Assembly: GCF_000801105.2 (NCBI RefSeq)
Contig: NC_079517.1
Location: 18,795,579 to 18,859,578, forward strand
Direction of reading: 5' to 3'
Source of the DNA: Raphanus sativus
Lineage: Eukaryota > Streptophyta > Magnoliopsida > Brassicales > Brassicaceae
Length of the DNA: 64,000 bases
The position numbers and the translations under genes were made by a program. Under the pieces are notes generated by a model. That model saw nothing but the letters and a program-made list of their open reading frames with translations. It had not been told where the DNA came from and ran no database searches. Below, piece after piece: positions 11,330 to 23,720 of this stretch (position 1 is the stretch's first letter; each line of letters opens with the position of its first letter).

Positions 11330-12349
11330 ATGGAGTCTCTGGGAAGATTACAGCTCCATCACCAGCCATTTCACCTTTCCTTCACTCACACCTCTTCACC
11401 GTTCCCGAAACACCCAACATCTTCCCCCTTCAGACCACTAATCCGACCAAACTCCTCTTTCAAACAAGTTTCAATCAAAGCTTCCTCCTCCAAACTCCAA
11501 AACCCTATCACCCCTCTCCAAAAGTCAATACCTTTCAGTCTCCTCAAATCCACATGCATCACTCTAACAACCGCAGCCGCCCTCCTCCTCGTCAACCTCC
11601 AGCTCAAACCTCCAGCGATTGCAGCTCCCGTCGCGCCTCCTCCGTCAACGGAAAGACAAGAACACGTCACCTTGGAAGAAGAAGAGAGAGCGCTCGAAGA
11701 GCATCTAGCAACACACCCTCCTGACGTCGACTCTCTTCGTTCCTTGATGGAGGTAAAGATCAGATCTCGTAAGCTCGAAGAAGCCATAGAAGTAGTCGAC
11801 CGTTTGATCAAACTAGAACCCGAGGAGCCAGAATGGCCTGTCCTTAAAGCTAACATCTTTACATACAGTGGAGAGATAGACTCAGCTAAAACTTCGTTCG
11901 AAGAGATTCTTGCTAAAGACCCTCTTCGTGTCGAAGCCTATCACGGCTTGGTCATGGCTTATTCAGATGCAGGTCTTGACTTGAAAGAGGTGGAGAGTAG
12001 AATCGAAGAAGCGATGCTTAGATGCAAGAAGGAGAATAATCACAACGATTTTCGAGATTTTAAGCTTCTTTTGGCGCAGATTCGTGTGATTGAAGGGAAG
12101 CATGTTGAAGCGTTGAAGCTTTATGGAGAGCTTGTCAAAGAAGAGCCAGGAGATTTCAGACCGTATCTCTGTCAAGGAGTTATATACACGTTACTGAAGA
12201 AGAAAGACAAAGCAGAGGAACAGTTTGATAAGTTTAGAGAACTTGTGCCTGAGAATCATCCTTATAGAGAGTATTTTATGGATAATATGATTGCTACCAA
12301 GCTTTTTTCGGAGAAGACTCAGCGTGAGATGGCTGGATCAGAGAGTTGA
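11330..12349 (+). CDS. TPR-like protein with plastid targeting signal (At3g53560-type)
   Basis: Single-exon gene of 339 residues. The first 50 or so residues are rich in Ser, Pro, His and Lys with few acidic residues, like a plastid transit peptide. A hydrophobic segment follows (STCITLTTAAALLLVNLQL, about 80-98) and ends at AIAAPVAPPP. This could be a thylakoid transfer signal or a membrane anchor. Residues from about 110 are helical and acidic with tetratricopeptide-type pairs, including EEAIEVVDRLIKLEPEEPEW, TSFEEILAKDPLRVEAYHGL and EALKLYGELVKEEPGDFRPY. TPRs bind partner proteins; the partner is unknown. Its place beside AFC1 fits the Arabidopsis neighbour At3g53560. The ATG at 11330 is the start that gives the targeting signal. 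Confidence 0.88.
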   Translation: MESLGRLQLHHQPFHLSFTHTSSPFPKHPTSSPFRPLIRPNSSFKQVSIKASSSKLQNPITPLQKSIPFSLLKSTCITLTTAAALLLVNLQLKPPAIAAPVAPPPSTERQEHVTLEEEERALEEHLATHPPDVDSLRSLMEVKIRSRKLEEAIEVVDRLIKLEPEEPEWPVLKANIFTYSGEIDSAKTSFEEILAKDPLRVEAYHGLVMAYSDAGLDLKEVESRIEEAMLRCKKENNHNDFRDFKLLLAQIRVIEGKHVEALKLYGELVKEEPGDFRPYLCQGVIYTLLKKKDKAEEQFDKFRELVPENHPYREYFMDNMIATKLFSEKTQREMAGSES

Positions 12350-13214
12350 TTTATGTGTGTAATGTTTTGGTGAATCACATTGAGATGAATAATGTTTAGT
12401 TGATTTTGATGTTTTATGTCTGTTTAGTTGGTTTATATATAAGGACACCATTAGTTGACATTTGGATTTGATTTATTTTCCGATTTGAATCACAATCTCC
12501 TGTTCACTTGATGCTTAGGTACACCATTGTTCCTGTGATGATGTTGTGTGTGAATCCTAGACACAGTTTCTAACTCTTTCATCGTCTTATTTTCTTTATG
12601 GTTGCATACATTTACTTTGGGAATCATTAGAATGTTTGTTCTAACAGTATCGGAATCTCTTGTTCTATCAGTATCCAACATGCAGAATTACACGCCTGAA
12701 ATGTGTTATTCTGGAACGCTCACAGGTTTGCGTCTTCGCAGATCGGTTACCATTCTTGAATTTATGCATGGCACTGAGATGATGCAAGTAAAACAGTAGA
12801 AATATATAGGGACTTGTCGACATAAGGTTGGAAGTTTGGGTTCAAAGAAATGAAATGGATGCAAAACAGGAATCACCTAAGGAGTGGCAATAGTAAGTAT
12901 AGAGACTCGTTACATTCTCGCTAGAACTGGGATTTCGGATATTTTGGATCGGTTCTATGATAAAATAGTATAGAGAAATTGTATCCATATAGGACTGGTA
13001 GACTTTCGGTTCCGATAAGGCTTCCTTCCTTTGCTTCTTTAAATTCAACTTTATCTCTCTGATAGAATCTAAGGATTCAAACACATCTTTAAGTGGTTTG
13101 TATACTGGTTAATGTGTCTTGGGTAAGCCCACGGTAACTGTTTCGGCCTTATGTTTGATGGTGTACAACACGTTGGAAAGATCAAGGGGAATAATATACT
13201 TCAAATATAGAATA

Positions 13215-13216
<2 letters not shown>
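12350..13216. other. Intergenic DNA downstream of the TPR gene
   Basis: Contains the TPR gene's 3' end and no recognisable gene. Short open frames on both strands here look random. Confidence 0.45.
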
Positions 13217-13261
<45 letters not shown>

Positions 13262-13266
13262 ATATA
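13217..13266. repeat. AT dinucleotide microsatellite
   Basis: About 50 bp of near-perfect AT repeat, abutting the left end of the element at 13,267. The left copy of that element's target duplication may have been overwritten by it. Confidence 0.9.
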
Positions 13267-13831
13267 AGGCATCGGCATTCGGGCACATATTCAGATTCAG
13301 GTTGGATATTTAAGATTTTGGGTACTTCTGAACTAAAGAAATTTCTACCATTTGATTACTTTTAAATTCGGATCAGATACAGATATCCAAAATTTTATTA
13401 GGATATTTTTCGGTTCTATGTATATCAACAAAAGTTTAATCTAAAAATTTCCAATCTATCTGAAATATCTGACTCTAAAGTATAACTTATTCAAATCAGA
13501 ATGGACAACTCTTAATAATTTTTAAAAACACCAAATCAAACGAAATCAAATTATCTTTAACACAATAACAGCCAAAGTGGGTAATAATCAAGGGGAATTG
13601 GAAATGGGAAAATAGCATTTAGGGTTAGATAGTTACTTTACTGATCAATATGTCAGATCTATTTGGATACTTATTTAGATCCTAGATATAATCTGAACTG
13701 CTATGGTACCCGATACATTTTGCAACGTCTATCCAATCGAGTATTTATATATATCTAAATCAGATTTAAAACCCGATTTTTTGGATTGACACGAGTTTGG
13801 ATTCTCGGATCCGGGAAATATGCCTATGCCT
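13267..13831 (+). mobile_element. TTCGG-rich non-autonomous element, member 1 (decayed)
   Basis: The left end AGGCATCGGCAT and the reverse complement of the right end AGGCATAGGCAT match at 11 of 12 positions. The left end also resembles the left end of the better-preserved member at 33,507 (AGGCATGAGCATTCG). The right end, read inward, shares GGATCCGAGAATC with the 55,862 member's GGATCCGAAGAATC. It has no coding capacity. The flanking 9-mers (ATATATATA and AAGTACATA) match only 6 of 9, probably because the left flank is an AT microsatellite. Confidence 0.6.
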
Positions 13832-14435
13832 AAGTACATACTTAAACTCACCTACTTTTCTAATATGTGTTATGTTTTTTATAACTTCTATCATCACATA
13901 TGCAACTATCAAAATCATAATCTACAATGTTTCAAAATCAATGTTTTTACTATCAGACCGAAACTCTAATGCTTTTATTGCTTGAATCTATTGGTTGTGG
14001 ATAATAATCACAAAATATACCTCGAATGGCCAAGTTGTGATTTATAAATGAGTCATAAGTATGATAGAGATCTACTTCCTCTATGAAGTTGTCGTTAACT
14101 GGACCACATTTTTGACAATCACAAACGTTGATCTTCTTCATCTTCTTATGTAGTTGAATTTTATAAATGCTGTGTTCAATAGCCCATGTTCTAGCTTGAT
14201 TTTTGCCTAGGTTAGGTCCCCACAATCCCATCAACCGATAGAGAAACTTTTCAAATGACTGCTTCATCTGATTATCTGAACACTGAATGAAATGTTTCTG
14301 TTAACCAAAAACTAGATATAACCAGTAATTTTTAGGTGTACGGTTTTTCGTAGTCTTCAACCATAGGATTCTTTGAACAAAGTGATGTCCTCAAATTTGT
14401 CAATGTGTTATCATAATATTTTATTCTCACAATTT

Positions 14436-14439
<4 letters not shown>
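13832..14439. other. Non-coding spacer with one unassigned 104-codon minus frame
   Basis: A minus-strand frame at 13,953-14,267 is open for 104 codons but I recognise no family. Otherwise nothing is seen. Confidence 0.3.

Positions 14440-14502
<63 letters not shown>
14440..14502. repeat. TA dinucleotide microsatellite
   Basis: About 60 bp of TA repeat directly 5' of a Helitron whose insertion site (between A and T) is at its right edge. Insertion of Helitrons into TA-rich DNA is usual. Confidence 0.9.
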
Positions 14503-14505
<3 letters not shown>

Positions 14506-15371
14506 ATCTTATTAAAACAGAAACATTATAACTTCTTCTAAGTGGATTTTAAAGTTGGACCTTATGTAATTAATGCTATATTAATCTACTTATTATTAGA
14601 CATACCTTTTTATAAATAATTAATATCAACAATTACCATAATTTTTCACTTCTTACCTTATTATTATATCCACTACGCATGTTTCCTTATATTGCATATA
14701 TTTTACTATAGCTAGATACATCCACTAGCATATTATATTATAAGATAGATTATTAATAATACATCTAATAACATATAATATTATACGACAGATTACTAAT
14801 AATACAATATATTATTTGTATTCATTAACTTGCATCTATCAATATTAGCAATACTAGGAAGATGACTAACTCTATACTTTGAACCTATAAACCATGATAT
14901 ACTAATTTATAACAAAAATGATATTACTGTTACAAATTAGTTTTTATAAAAGTTATTTATAGCAGCAATTTGTTATATAAGATAAATTTAATCAAGATCT
15001 AAATCTTTTTTTTTCCTGTTCGGAAAAAAAGAAACCTACGAATATATACCATTAAGTTAGTCAAAAATCTTCCGAATAAATAGTAAATCTCACCAACCCA
15101 AAAAATGAATTAAAAATATAACAAAAGATATTATGTTTGAAATTTAGCTCACTGGGTCGGGTATAAATCTGTTGATTTCAGGTATGAGTTCTTCGAATTC
15201 TCAACATTTGGATCTAAATAGGTATTTGATTTTTTTTCTCCAGGTCGATTTTTTTTGGTTCCGGATCATTCTAACTTTTTTTATATTATAAATCTTAAAT
15301 AATATACAACATGTATATAAAATATGTGAATTAAAAGATAAACCCGCGCAGGCGCGCGGGTCATGATCTAG
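14503..15371 (+). mobile_element. Non-autonomous Helitron (869 bp)
   Basis: The 5' end reads TCTATCTTATTAAAACAGAA, the usual crucifer Helitron start. The 3' end has the hairpin CCCGCGC-AGGC-GCGCGGG (15,343-15,360) followed after 7 bases by CTAG. The flanks are A at 14,502 and T at 15,372, the expected AT target. It has no inverted repeats or target duplication and no helicase gene. Confidence 0.88.
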
Positions 15372-15398
15372 TATATTCTTAAAATTGCAATATCCTTA

Positions 15399-15500
<102 letters not shown>

Positions 15501-15900
15501 TTTCTTTGCTCAAAAAAAAAAAAAATATATATATTTTCTTAAAATTGCAATATCCTTATTTTTCCCTCTCACTCTTTTTCTATATAATGTAACATATTAT
15601 TTGTTGTTACAAAAACAAATATAACATTTTGTTTGGTTCCGCTTCGCATAGTGATAAAAATAAAAAAGATGAGTACAATTTTGTAACAATGAACTGTTAC
15701 GAGGGTTGATTAAAGATTAGAGAGGTGGGTGTAAAAGAGTATTCAAGCTGAACAAGTAAGTAATCACATTGTCGTCTTCCTCTCCGCTTTTCTTCGGCTT
15801 TTCACAAAGGTTTGGTCAGTTCCACTCTCAAAACTAGTTTAATAGCTTGAAAATTAGTAAAACGACATATGTTTATACTTATTTTTTTCTTTATATTAGA
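15501..15900. other. Spacer between two Helitrons
   Basis: It contains the second copy of the 27-bp repeat. Nothing else is recognised. Confidence 0.4.
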
Positions 15901-16754
15901 CTAGTGGTATTCCGGCGCTACGCGCCGGGTTCATATATTTTATTTTGACATGAAATTATAAGTCATTTTATTTTTTAGTAAAGAAAATATGTTTTAAAAT
16001 ATGAAAATAAAAATATATTGAAAGAAAATGATACTTTTTTCTTATCTATTTGATATTAGGTAACGACTATAGTTTATTACTTTGTTTTGAAGTTGTTAAG
16101 TTCAAAGTAGAATAGCATAAGTGTTTGTTACTAATCGATTCAATAAGAAGAAAATAAAAACTGATAGTCGTAACAAAGTTAATTTAGTGTAAATTCAAGC
16201 ATAAAGTAAAATTGATATTTTATTTAGAAAACATTTATACTGTTAAATACCATGTAGACTGTATACAGAAGAAACATCATTTGAATTTAAACGTGCGTAA
16301 ATGTAAGAAATGAGATAATATGGTGCCCACCCTACCCCGACCAAGGAAGTTGTTACAGAACAAACTTATAGCTCAGTTTTTCAAAATACTCAAATGTGGT
16401 TAAATTCTTTAGTTTACATGTTGAGCAGCACAGAGGATTGATTTTTCTTTTTGTATTATCATCAGATGGCATTAGCTAAAGAATCGAACATTTATTGTTC
16501 CTAGTGATACGTTTATAACGCTAAGATTAGGTTATTTGTTTACTGGAAATTTTGCTGATAATAAAAAGAACAAAAGATTCTGAATAGTTGTAACCAAAAA
16601 AAAAATGAAAGAAACGTTTTTAATCTATCCAAAATGTAGTCACTCTTGGTGTCTAGGAGTGTGCTCTTTGAGCCTTTGTTACATCAAATTTGTCCTGTAA
16701 ATATTTCCTTTAGTTAAACTCACGACAAAGTTTGATGATATGAAAGTTGGCTTT

Positions 16755-17210
16755 CTATTCAGATTGAGTTTGCTTCTTGTGGTTTCAGTACCCTACCAGT
16801 TTATGGTTTGGGTCGAGAGCTTCAATGGCCTGTAGAGAAATGATTACATTGGGTAAAGAGTAAAGCTCCTTCAACAGGTTATATAGAAGAAGACTTGGTC
16901 CTAAACGTTTACCTGATGCAGACTTCACACGCAGTGTATAATGGCTCTTGCGGAACCTGTATGGAGATAGTGAACCTTCTGTCTCCAGCTTTAGCGCATA
17001 TCTCAAGCTTCTGTCTCCAGCTCAACCGAGGGTTATCCGAGTCATACAGATGGCCCTTAAGCGTTCCTTTTTCCATATACTCATACAAAACGATCATCTT
17101 GCTGTCCTCATTGCAATACATGATCAAAGAAACCAAATGCATGCGTCCGAACTGAGACAACATTTTGATCTATGTCCTGAATTTTTTCGATGTAAAGCTA
17201 TATAGATTTG
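16755..17210 (-). pseudogene. Receptor-like kinase fragment (CrRLK1L-like) inside the Helitron
   Basis: The minus frame contains KMLSQFGRMHLVSLIMYCNE, then IVLYEYMEKGTLKGHLYDSD, then NPRLSWRQKLEICAKAGDRR. This is the stretch between kinase subdomains IV and VI of Catharanthus RLK1-like kinases (family form LSQF-RHRHLVSLIGYC, YEYMEKGTLKDHLY). The frame then drifts out of homology, where RRLHYLH would be expected, and the catalytic loop is missing. Further minus-strand pieces (AIEALDPNHKLVGY after an acceptor-like CTACAG) may be another captured exon. It is not functional. Confidence 0.7.
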
Positions 17211-17941
17211 ATTACTATTTCGGTGTTTGGAATTTTTCTTAAAAAAGACATTACATTCTGTGTTTGGAGATCCTTACCGTCCAAATAAATTGATTGATTC
17301 TGGTAAGATACCATATAGTAAGAAAGCTTTCTTTCCTCATTTGCACTTTATCTCAAGGACGCTGCACTCAAAACAAAAGAGAAGAGTTCGATCCAATTAA
17401 TATTTTTAACATATTCAGTCTTTCATCAGTGCAAGAGCAGAGAAGTTGGTTTCAAACCTTTGGATATGGCACCAGCGGAAGTGAAAGTAATAGTCGGTCA
17501 AGAAACGCACCAACAGATGGGTTACGTGAAAGTGGTCACCTGTAGGGCAATATAAGCATTTTGCTCAGACAGTTTTAACATTTGAATCTTTTTAACGCCA
17601 CCATATTTTGTAGACGTTGAGGATGAACTCATGAATCTTTGTACGGAGACTAACCTTGTGGTGATTAAACTCCGTACATGATTTCTAACATGAAGAAAAA
17701 TATAAATTATTTGTACGGTACCAAAGGTTATAACTCCTTAATTTGTGAGATAACATTGTCTGGAAACACTCTCATGGTCAAAAAGAAATGTGTTCATGGG
17801 GTAGCATTTAGGAGAAATAAACAGAATTTAGGATATCACATCAAGCAATGAGGTTAAAAAGGAGACCTTGACTTTGCCTATTTGTTGTTTGAAAACTTAG
17901 GAGTGGAAGTATCAAACCTTGGGTGGGAGAAGGTGCTGGAG

Positions 17942-18637
17942 CTACGGAGATGCCGTGCATAGAGGAAAAGATTGGACCGTGGTGAGGGAGCATGGTGTGA
18001 TTACGGAGGAAGAGTCATTGAACCTATAGCAACAAAAACATACCAAAATGAGAGAATCAATATCACTGAGAAGGAGCATGGCCAATCTAAGTATCTCAGA
18101 GGCTATGGTAAAGTGGAGACCTTTACGGTTTAACTTCTTTGGTGTTGGTGGTGGTGAAGGAGCTGCACTACATGTGATCCTCTTTCGATCTTGATGATGT
18201 CTATGATACAAAGTAGGAGGAGATGATGAAGAATGATGGTGTACATCACTCGGAGTAGAATCTGGCGGAGGAGTAGTAGATGGAGATGTATGATGAGAGT
18301 GTCCATTGAACTTTGGGGCTGAGGGTGCAATCAAAGGAGGAGAATCTGTAATGTAATAACAACATGAATTAGTCTTCTCTTGAGAGAAGTAAATAAGAGT
18401 TAACTTAAATGATTGATGCCTCAAAAATATCAAACCTATATGTGGTAAGACAGGTAAGCGTTTAGCAGTTTCATTTGATGGTGCAGCAACCGAACTTTTG
18501 GTGGCTACAACAACCTCGGGTTCCACACCTGACAATACTAATTTCTCATCGAGGAGCTCCACAAGGTCGCCAAATACACTCAGGCATGCGGGTCTGTCCC
18601 GGTAAAGTCGAGCATTTGGACAGTCGGACGTCAACAA
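17942..18637 (-). pseudogene. Pro/His/Ser-rich gene fragment inside the Helitron
   Basis: An acceptor-like site precedes DSPPLIAPSAPKFNGHSHHT, followed by a Ser/His/Pro-rich run, then PSPPPTPKKLNRKGLHF, then a hydrophobic run with many Leu and Cys residues. This layout (Pro/His-rich ectodomain, basic patch, possible membrane segment) is seen in some plant receptor-like kinases such as the ALE2 type. It lies on the N-terminal side of the kinase fragment in the same orientation. The upstream part (to 18,637) has no recognised homology. The family call is tentative. Confidence 0.4.
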
Positions 18638-19699
18638 TTAAATGTCATTTTGGCAACCTCTATAGCCTCCGCCTTTCCACAGATGAAAATAGCAATTTCC
18701 TCTGCTCACATAATAAAAATGAATAAAAATTAAATAGCACTACACAAAGTTATAGACTTTTATCATGACCTTCATCACATAATAAAAGTTTGTAAAGTTT
18801 CATACAGAGACAACTAAGGGTTAAGAGAAAGTGTTTTCCTATTCCAAGCTTTTTCCTCTGCTCTCTATCGAAGACAAATAACGTTATATTTATTAAACTG
18901 GATTCACAGTTCCTAAGATTAGATATCTCAGAATAGCAGGAAGTAGTCAACAACAGAGAGAATGAAAATTTTCCCTAACCACACACAAACTTAGTACTTC
19001 AGCGAAGCCAGTTAATAAACCTGAAGATGTAAGCTAGATGTATGTAAACAGACGTAAGGTCAGACGACGACAACCAAACTGCTATGGGGATCTACGTGAA
19101 GCAAGTAATGAGTTCAGAATTCAGTCATGAGGCGTTGACTGGTTCTGGTTTTCTCGGTGTAAGTGGTCGGTAAACATGAACTTACCCCTCTTTTCTGCAA
19201 TGACCTCACTTCAATTCTGAGGAAAAAATCTGGGAATTGACCACTTTTAAGTATTTTCTGGAGAAATCTTGGAAAAAAACGTTAGCAAACAGATTGATTC
19301 AACTCAACGTTAGTGACTTCTCGAGTGAAATTGATCGGAGGAAAGACTTGAAAGAGACATTTAAGAAGAGGTAATGGGCTTTAACAAAAAAAAAGAGGTA
19401 ATGGCTTTAATTGATTCAACTCAGACGTTACCTCGCCGAACCGAGGCGAAGAGGAAAAGGTACGGCGGTGGTTTCAAAGCCCCTCTGTGTTCGAGGAAGC
19501 CGAAGTGATTGAGGAATGTGCTAATGGGTCTCATTATATGACTAATCTGAAAAATCATAAATCGTAGGTCAAGCTCAACCCCATTCAAAACAGCTTTCGA
19601 TGGTTTTAAAAAAAACTGCCAGCTGGCACAAAATGCCCCATGCTCTTTTGCTGATGTGGCTTAAGGAGATGATAGAAAAGCCTACTTTATATATATAGA

Positions 19700-21770
19700 T
19701 ATTATTTGGGATGCATCATGCATCCGAATCCTTAAGCTATTATTATAACGACATCAAACCAAGTTAACTTTTTTCTGTCAGCGATTACATTGTCACTCAA
19801 AATAGTCTTATAAACATCTTACAAACTACGACTTTATTGTAGACAATCTAGTCACGACAAATATGTCATCTAAGCTAAAAATATATGAGATTTTAACGAA
19901 TGACTAAACTTATGGTATATGATGTAAAACCCTTGTAATCTCAGTGACCATTGGAGTAAAGGCAACTTACCACCAATGCACCAACTTATTTATGCTCGTT
20001 TAATTATTTTGAATTTTTGATGTAAAAAATACTAAAATCCCCTTAAAATTCGAAGTTTAATTAGTCTCTTCAGTAAGTAGCTAGCTAATTGATTTGTAGA
20101 TTAGAAATACTGTGATTAACCTAAGTATTGGCATTCTCACTGAAAACATGGACAATACATAAATAAATGATCAAAGTTAAAAATAGCAATTTTAAAAAGA
20201 ATAATTAAATTTAAAAACCATTTCACAGAATTTTTCGATATGATATTTTACTGCTGTTTACTAAAAAAGAAAACCACACTGATGTTTTTTTTTTCTTTTA
20301 ACATCAACTTCATTTCTTGATATGAATTCAGATGCAAAAAGTTGGTACAACGAGTTTATAGTAACGTTAGGTAAAGATCATCAACACAAAAACATATACA
20401 TATATAAATAAATACAACAACCAAATATAAAGAAGTGAATTTAGTTACACTCTGCTTTCGATACGAAAGCCTTATTATTTTATTTTTTTGGTAAAAAAAA
20501 AAGAAAACCTTATTTCTTGACGTATTTTATTTTACTTCTTGCTCCAAAAAATAACAAACATGTTTTTTTTTTAAAAAACAAATTATATTGTTTTGTTCTT
20601 CAATATCATCAACCATAATCTGGTGAATATTGTTTTTTACATGGTAAAGTTATTGTTTTAGCTACTTAATTTTTGTTTTTTTTACAACAAAAGCTACTCT
20701 ATTAGGAGTCTGCCGGATCAGAAAACCAAACCGAAAATATAGAATCTAGATATAATATAGATGAAGGAGAACTCCTCACATCACGTGCAAACTTGTCTGT
20801 CGTTGTATTTAATTTGTTTTAACTACTTAATTCACTGGAAAAGATCCACAAATCATTAATTATATTTTTTCTTTTTTTTTTAAATCAGAAGATGTCTAGA
20901 TTTTTGGTCCAAATAATTTTCCAGGTCCGTGATCATACCAATGACATAGCGTAAAGCATATTTTCCAACGGAAAATCATTAATATTTACAAACAAGTATT
21001 CCTTTTCTAAACCAAGAGGTATATGAATCTTTGGTAAACACAAATTATTCTCTTCTTTTTTTAGAGAACTCTTCAATTGTTATTTACTACTCCATAAGAA
21101 TCGTGTTATAAAAGAAGAATTTGGTTGTGTCTATAATGGTTAACTAGAATTTGATCCGTATAACCCCAAAGATGTTTGTATCACTCTCTTCTTTGTAAGC
21201 TTGATACTCTTGAATCTTAGATAACTTGGAAAAATATGCCACTAGAAACTGGAGGAATATAATCGTTGAAAGAAACACATCACTATAAACCCATAACTGC
21301 CATTAGGGTTTATGAATAAAGCGATTAGAAATTTCAAAGTATATAATGTAATAGATTTCATTTACTCGGATTTCAAATATTTTGCTAATTCAGTCCCATG
21401 CCATGAACTTGATTTGTGTAAAGATTTTTGCATAATAGTTACATACAACAAAATCTAACAAGATTCTGAGTGGTCGAAAAGAACAGATTATGTTTGTCAC
21501 ATTTAGCAGATTATGTTTGTCCTTTTCGTTTCATGGAGGATGGACGTTTGACATTAATAAGCAAAGACAAATTCCGTGACAAGACAGAAATATATTTTTT
21601 TATCTATATACAGTAAACTTAATCGAAAATTACTAAATATTATTTTTTTGTGAATCTCATTCAAAACTTTATTATTATGTATTTTCTTTTTGTTTATGTA
21701 AAAGATCTTATATCTTTTTTTTTATCAACAATTTTTCTTTGGAGTATATGGTTCTTTAGTTTATTTTTTA
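19700..21770. other. AT-rich spacer, no gene recognised
   Basis: Dense with stops in all frames. No paired element ends were found before the Helitron terminus at 21,771. Confidence 0.4.
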
Positions 21771-21797
21771 CTAGGTGATTTCATGCACCATGTGCAG
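21771..21797 (-). mobile_element. Helitron-like 3' terminus (minus orientation), 5' end not found
   Basis: On the minus strand a hairpin TGCAC-ATG-GTGCA (21,796-21,784) is followed by TGAAATCACCTAG and T. The element would extend rightward, and its start was not located. The terminus resembles the right end of the candidate at 30,984-31,706 (hairpin with GTGC/GCAC, then AATCACCTAG). Confidence 0.5.
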
Positions 21798-22691
21798 TGG
21801 TAAATTTTTTAAAGTTATATGGAAAATGATATTTATTAATATTATATGTTATTATTTTGACCAATATATAATATAAGTTTTATTTAATTAAGCATAAAAT
21901 CAAGAGAATTGTTTTTACTTTAAATTATATTTAAGAATATATATATATATATATGTATATATTCAAAATTATAATCTTAGATAAAAAATTATCTATTTGT
22001 TTTTTAAATGTATTAAATTAACTTGTATAAAAATAAACAATATTTTTAAAAATGGTATAGTTATCAAAGATTAAAAATAAACAATATTTTAAAAATTAGA
22101 TATCTAAAAGAAACTAATGACATTACTACTAAAATTTATATTTTCTTAAGAAACAAATTATAGAAAATTTAGTAATAAAAATGGTTTAATTATAAAAATA
22201 AAATAAAATTAATAATTCGAAATTTATAGTGTCACATTTGAATATATTTATTTTAACGAAAGATTATGATTTATTACCATATTCTAAAAAGTTTACAAAA
22301 ATATAAATAAACACTAAATGCATTGTATGAGTTATTTACATATTCTATAAAGTTTACTAAAAGTATATATCAACATTAAATGTAATTGTTCATGTCATAT
22401 TTAATCATAAACCATATCATCAATTTTAGTAGTTATGTTACTTTTTTTAAAAGTGATTATAGAAAAAAACATATGGCAAACCACTTTAAACATAATGTTT
22501 AGGAGATACCTTACAATATTTTCTAGCTGATCATAACTACAATCGAAAGCATAACCGCTATAAGATCAACTCTTTATTGGTGAGAAACTCTTTTAGTTTC
22601 TAAAAAAATAAAAATAGAATACTTTATTGTTACTATTAATTTTAATTTATTTTTAAATAGATAGGCTAATAGATAAAAAAAAGTAAATGTG

Positions 22692-23480
22692 ATTTTTTTT
22701 ATAACAAAAAACTATTTTATTATTCAAATTTGAAGGGGTATGAGTAATCAGACCAGAATAAAATAGCCAATAAAATAAAGCTTTCTATGAAAGACCTTGC
22801 CGTCCTAACTAAAGAGTTCGCAACCTGACTATGCGCTCGTGGAATACGGAGCTTCTTAATCATGGCGATCAAATCCTTGCAGTCTGTTCTGGAGCTCTGA
22901 CATGTCGATGGCGATCACCCATTTCAATTCTTCCACTTCTGAATACAAAACAGACTCTCGCCGAATATAGTTCTATGTCCCCATAAGTTGAACTTTCTCA
23001 AACTGTCTATCCAAACTCATCTACATCCGCTAAACTGTGTTGTAAATATTTATGACTCGTCTACCATGTAGATATTACCCAAACTTAAACTTTAGGTTCA
23101 TTAATACTATGATCTTGTGGAGTTGATGGCACCATCTCGTTTGCATTGAATCAAGCATATGCTGCCACTCACTCTCTCCATAGCGAACTACCTCCAAAGG
23201 ATCGCTGTTTATTCTTCTAATTTTTTTTTATCATTTTTGGTCTTCCAAATGTAATAAATTATCCCGGAATAATAGATCCTATCTAAATCTGTCTCGACAA
23301 TGATGCTCTTTTTCCAGAATATTTGCACAGATACTTGGGGCATGAAAAATATTTAAACTCATCGGTGTTGTTGATAAAGCTCAAACTTGTAAAACTGATG
23401 GACACTTTAAAAATGGCATGAATAACAAATATTTCTGCCTCTCCACATCGTGGACAATAATTATCAAATAAACGTGATTT
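22692..23480 (-). mobile_element. LINE remnant (3' end: zinc-binding and RNase H region)
   Basis: In minus-strand frames, pieces such as CPRCGEAEIFVIHAIF, then PWIIWYIWKARNDKLF, and a later stretch near LVDESWLDRQFEKV follow the order seen at the C-terminal end of plant LINE polyproteins (reverse-transcriptase-associated zinc-binding domain followed by an RNase H-like domain). The T run at 22,692-22,700 marks the poly(A) tail. Flanks TAAATGTGATTTT on the left and TAAACGTGATTTT on the right (present twice) may be a slightly diverged target duplication. Frames are broken and the 5' part is absent. Confidence 0.65.
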
Positions 23481-23720
23481 ATCAAATAAACGTGATTTTA
23501 AATATACGAAACAGTGGTAAAAATATTTATGTCACAAAATTAGGTGTCTTCTCCTTCCTAGGTTTTTATTTTTTCTCTTTCTAGTGTCTTACATATTCTT
23601 TGGCTTTGGCTTTGACTGAAAGGTATTGTTAACGAGAAAAAAATGAAGTAAATTTTCTTTTGCTGAGTTACTCTACATTCAGCCAATCAAGTGGAAATCT
23701 TTTTTTCCTATTTCCTCGAA

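Larger units (their letters stand above)
15901..19699 (-). mobile_element. Gene-fragment-carrying Helitron (3.8 kb)
   Basis: Read on the minus strand, the 5' end (at 19,699) is TCTATATATATAAAGTAGGC. The 3' end (at 15,901) has the hairpin CCCGGCGCGTAGCGCCGG followed after a few bases by CTAG. The flanks are A on the 5' side (complement of T at 19,700) and T on the 3' side (complement of A at 15,900), as expected for Helitron insertion. Inside, in the same orientation as the element, are fragments resembling a receptor-like kinase catalytic domain and a Pro/His-rich extracellular region. No Rep/helicase is present, so the element is non-autonomous. Confidence 0.82.

Noticed and set aside
13953..14267. 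104-codon open frame on the minus strand
   Set aside because: No recognisable domain and no splice or promoter context. Its length is within what AT-poor patches give by chance, and it lies between two mobile elements.
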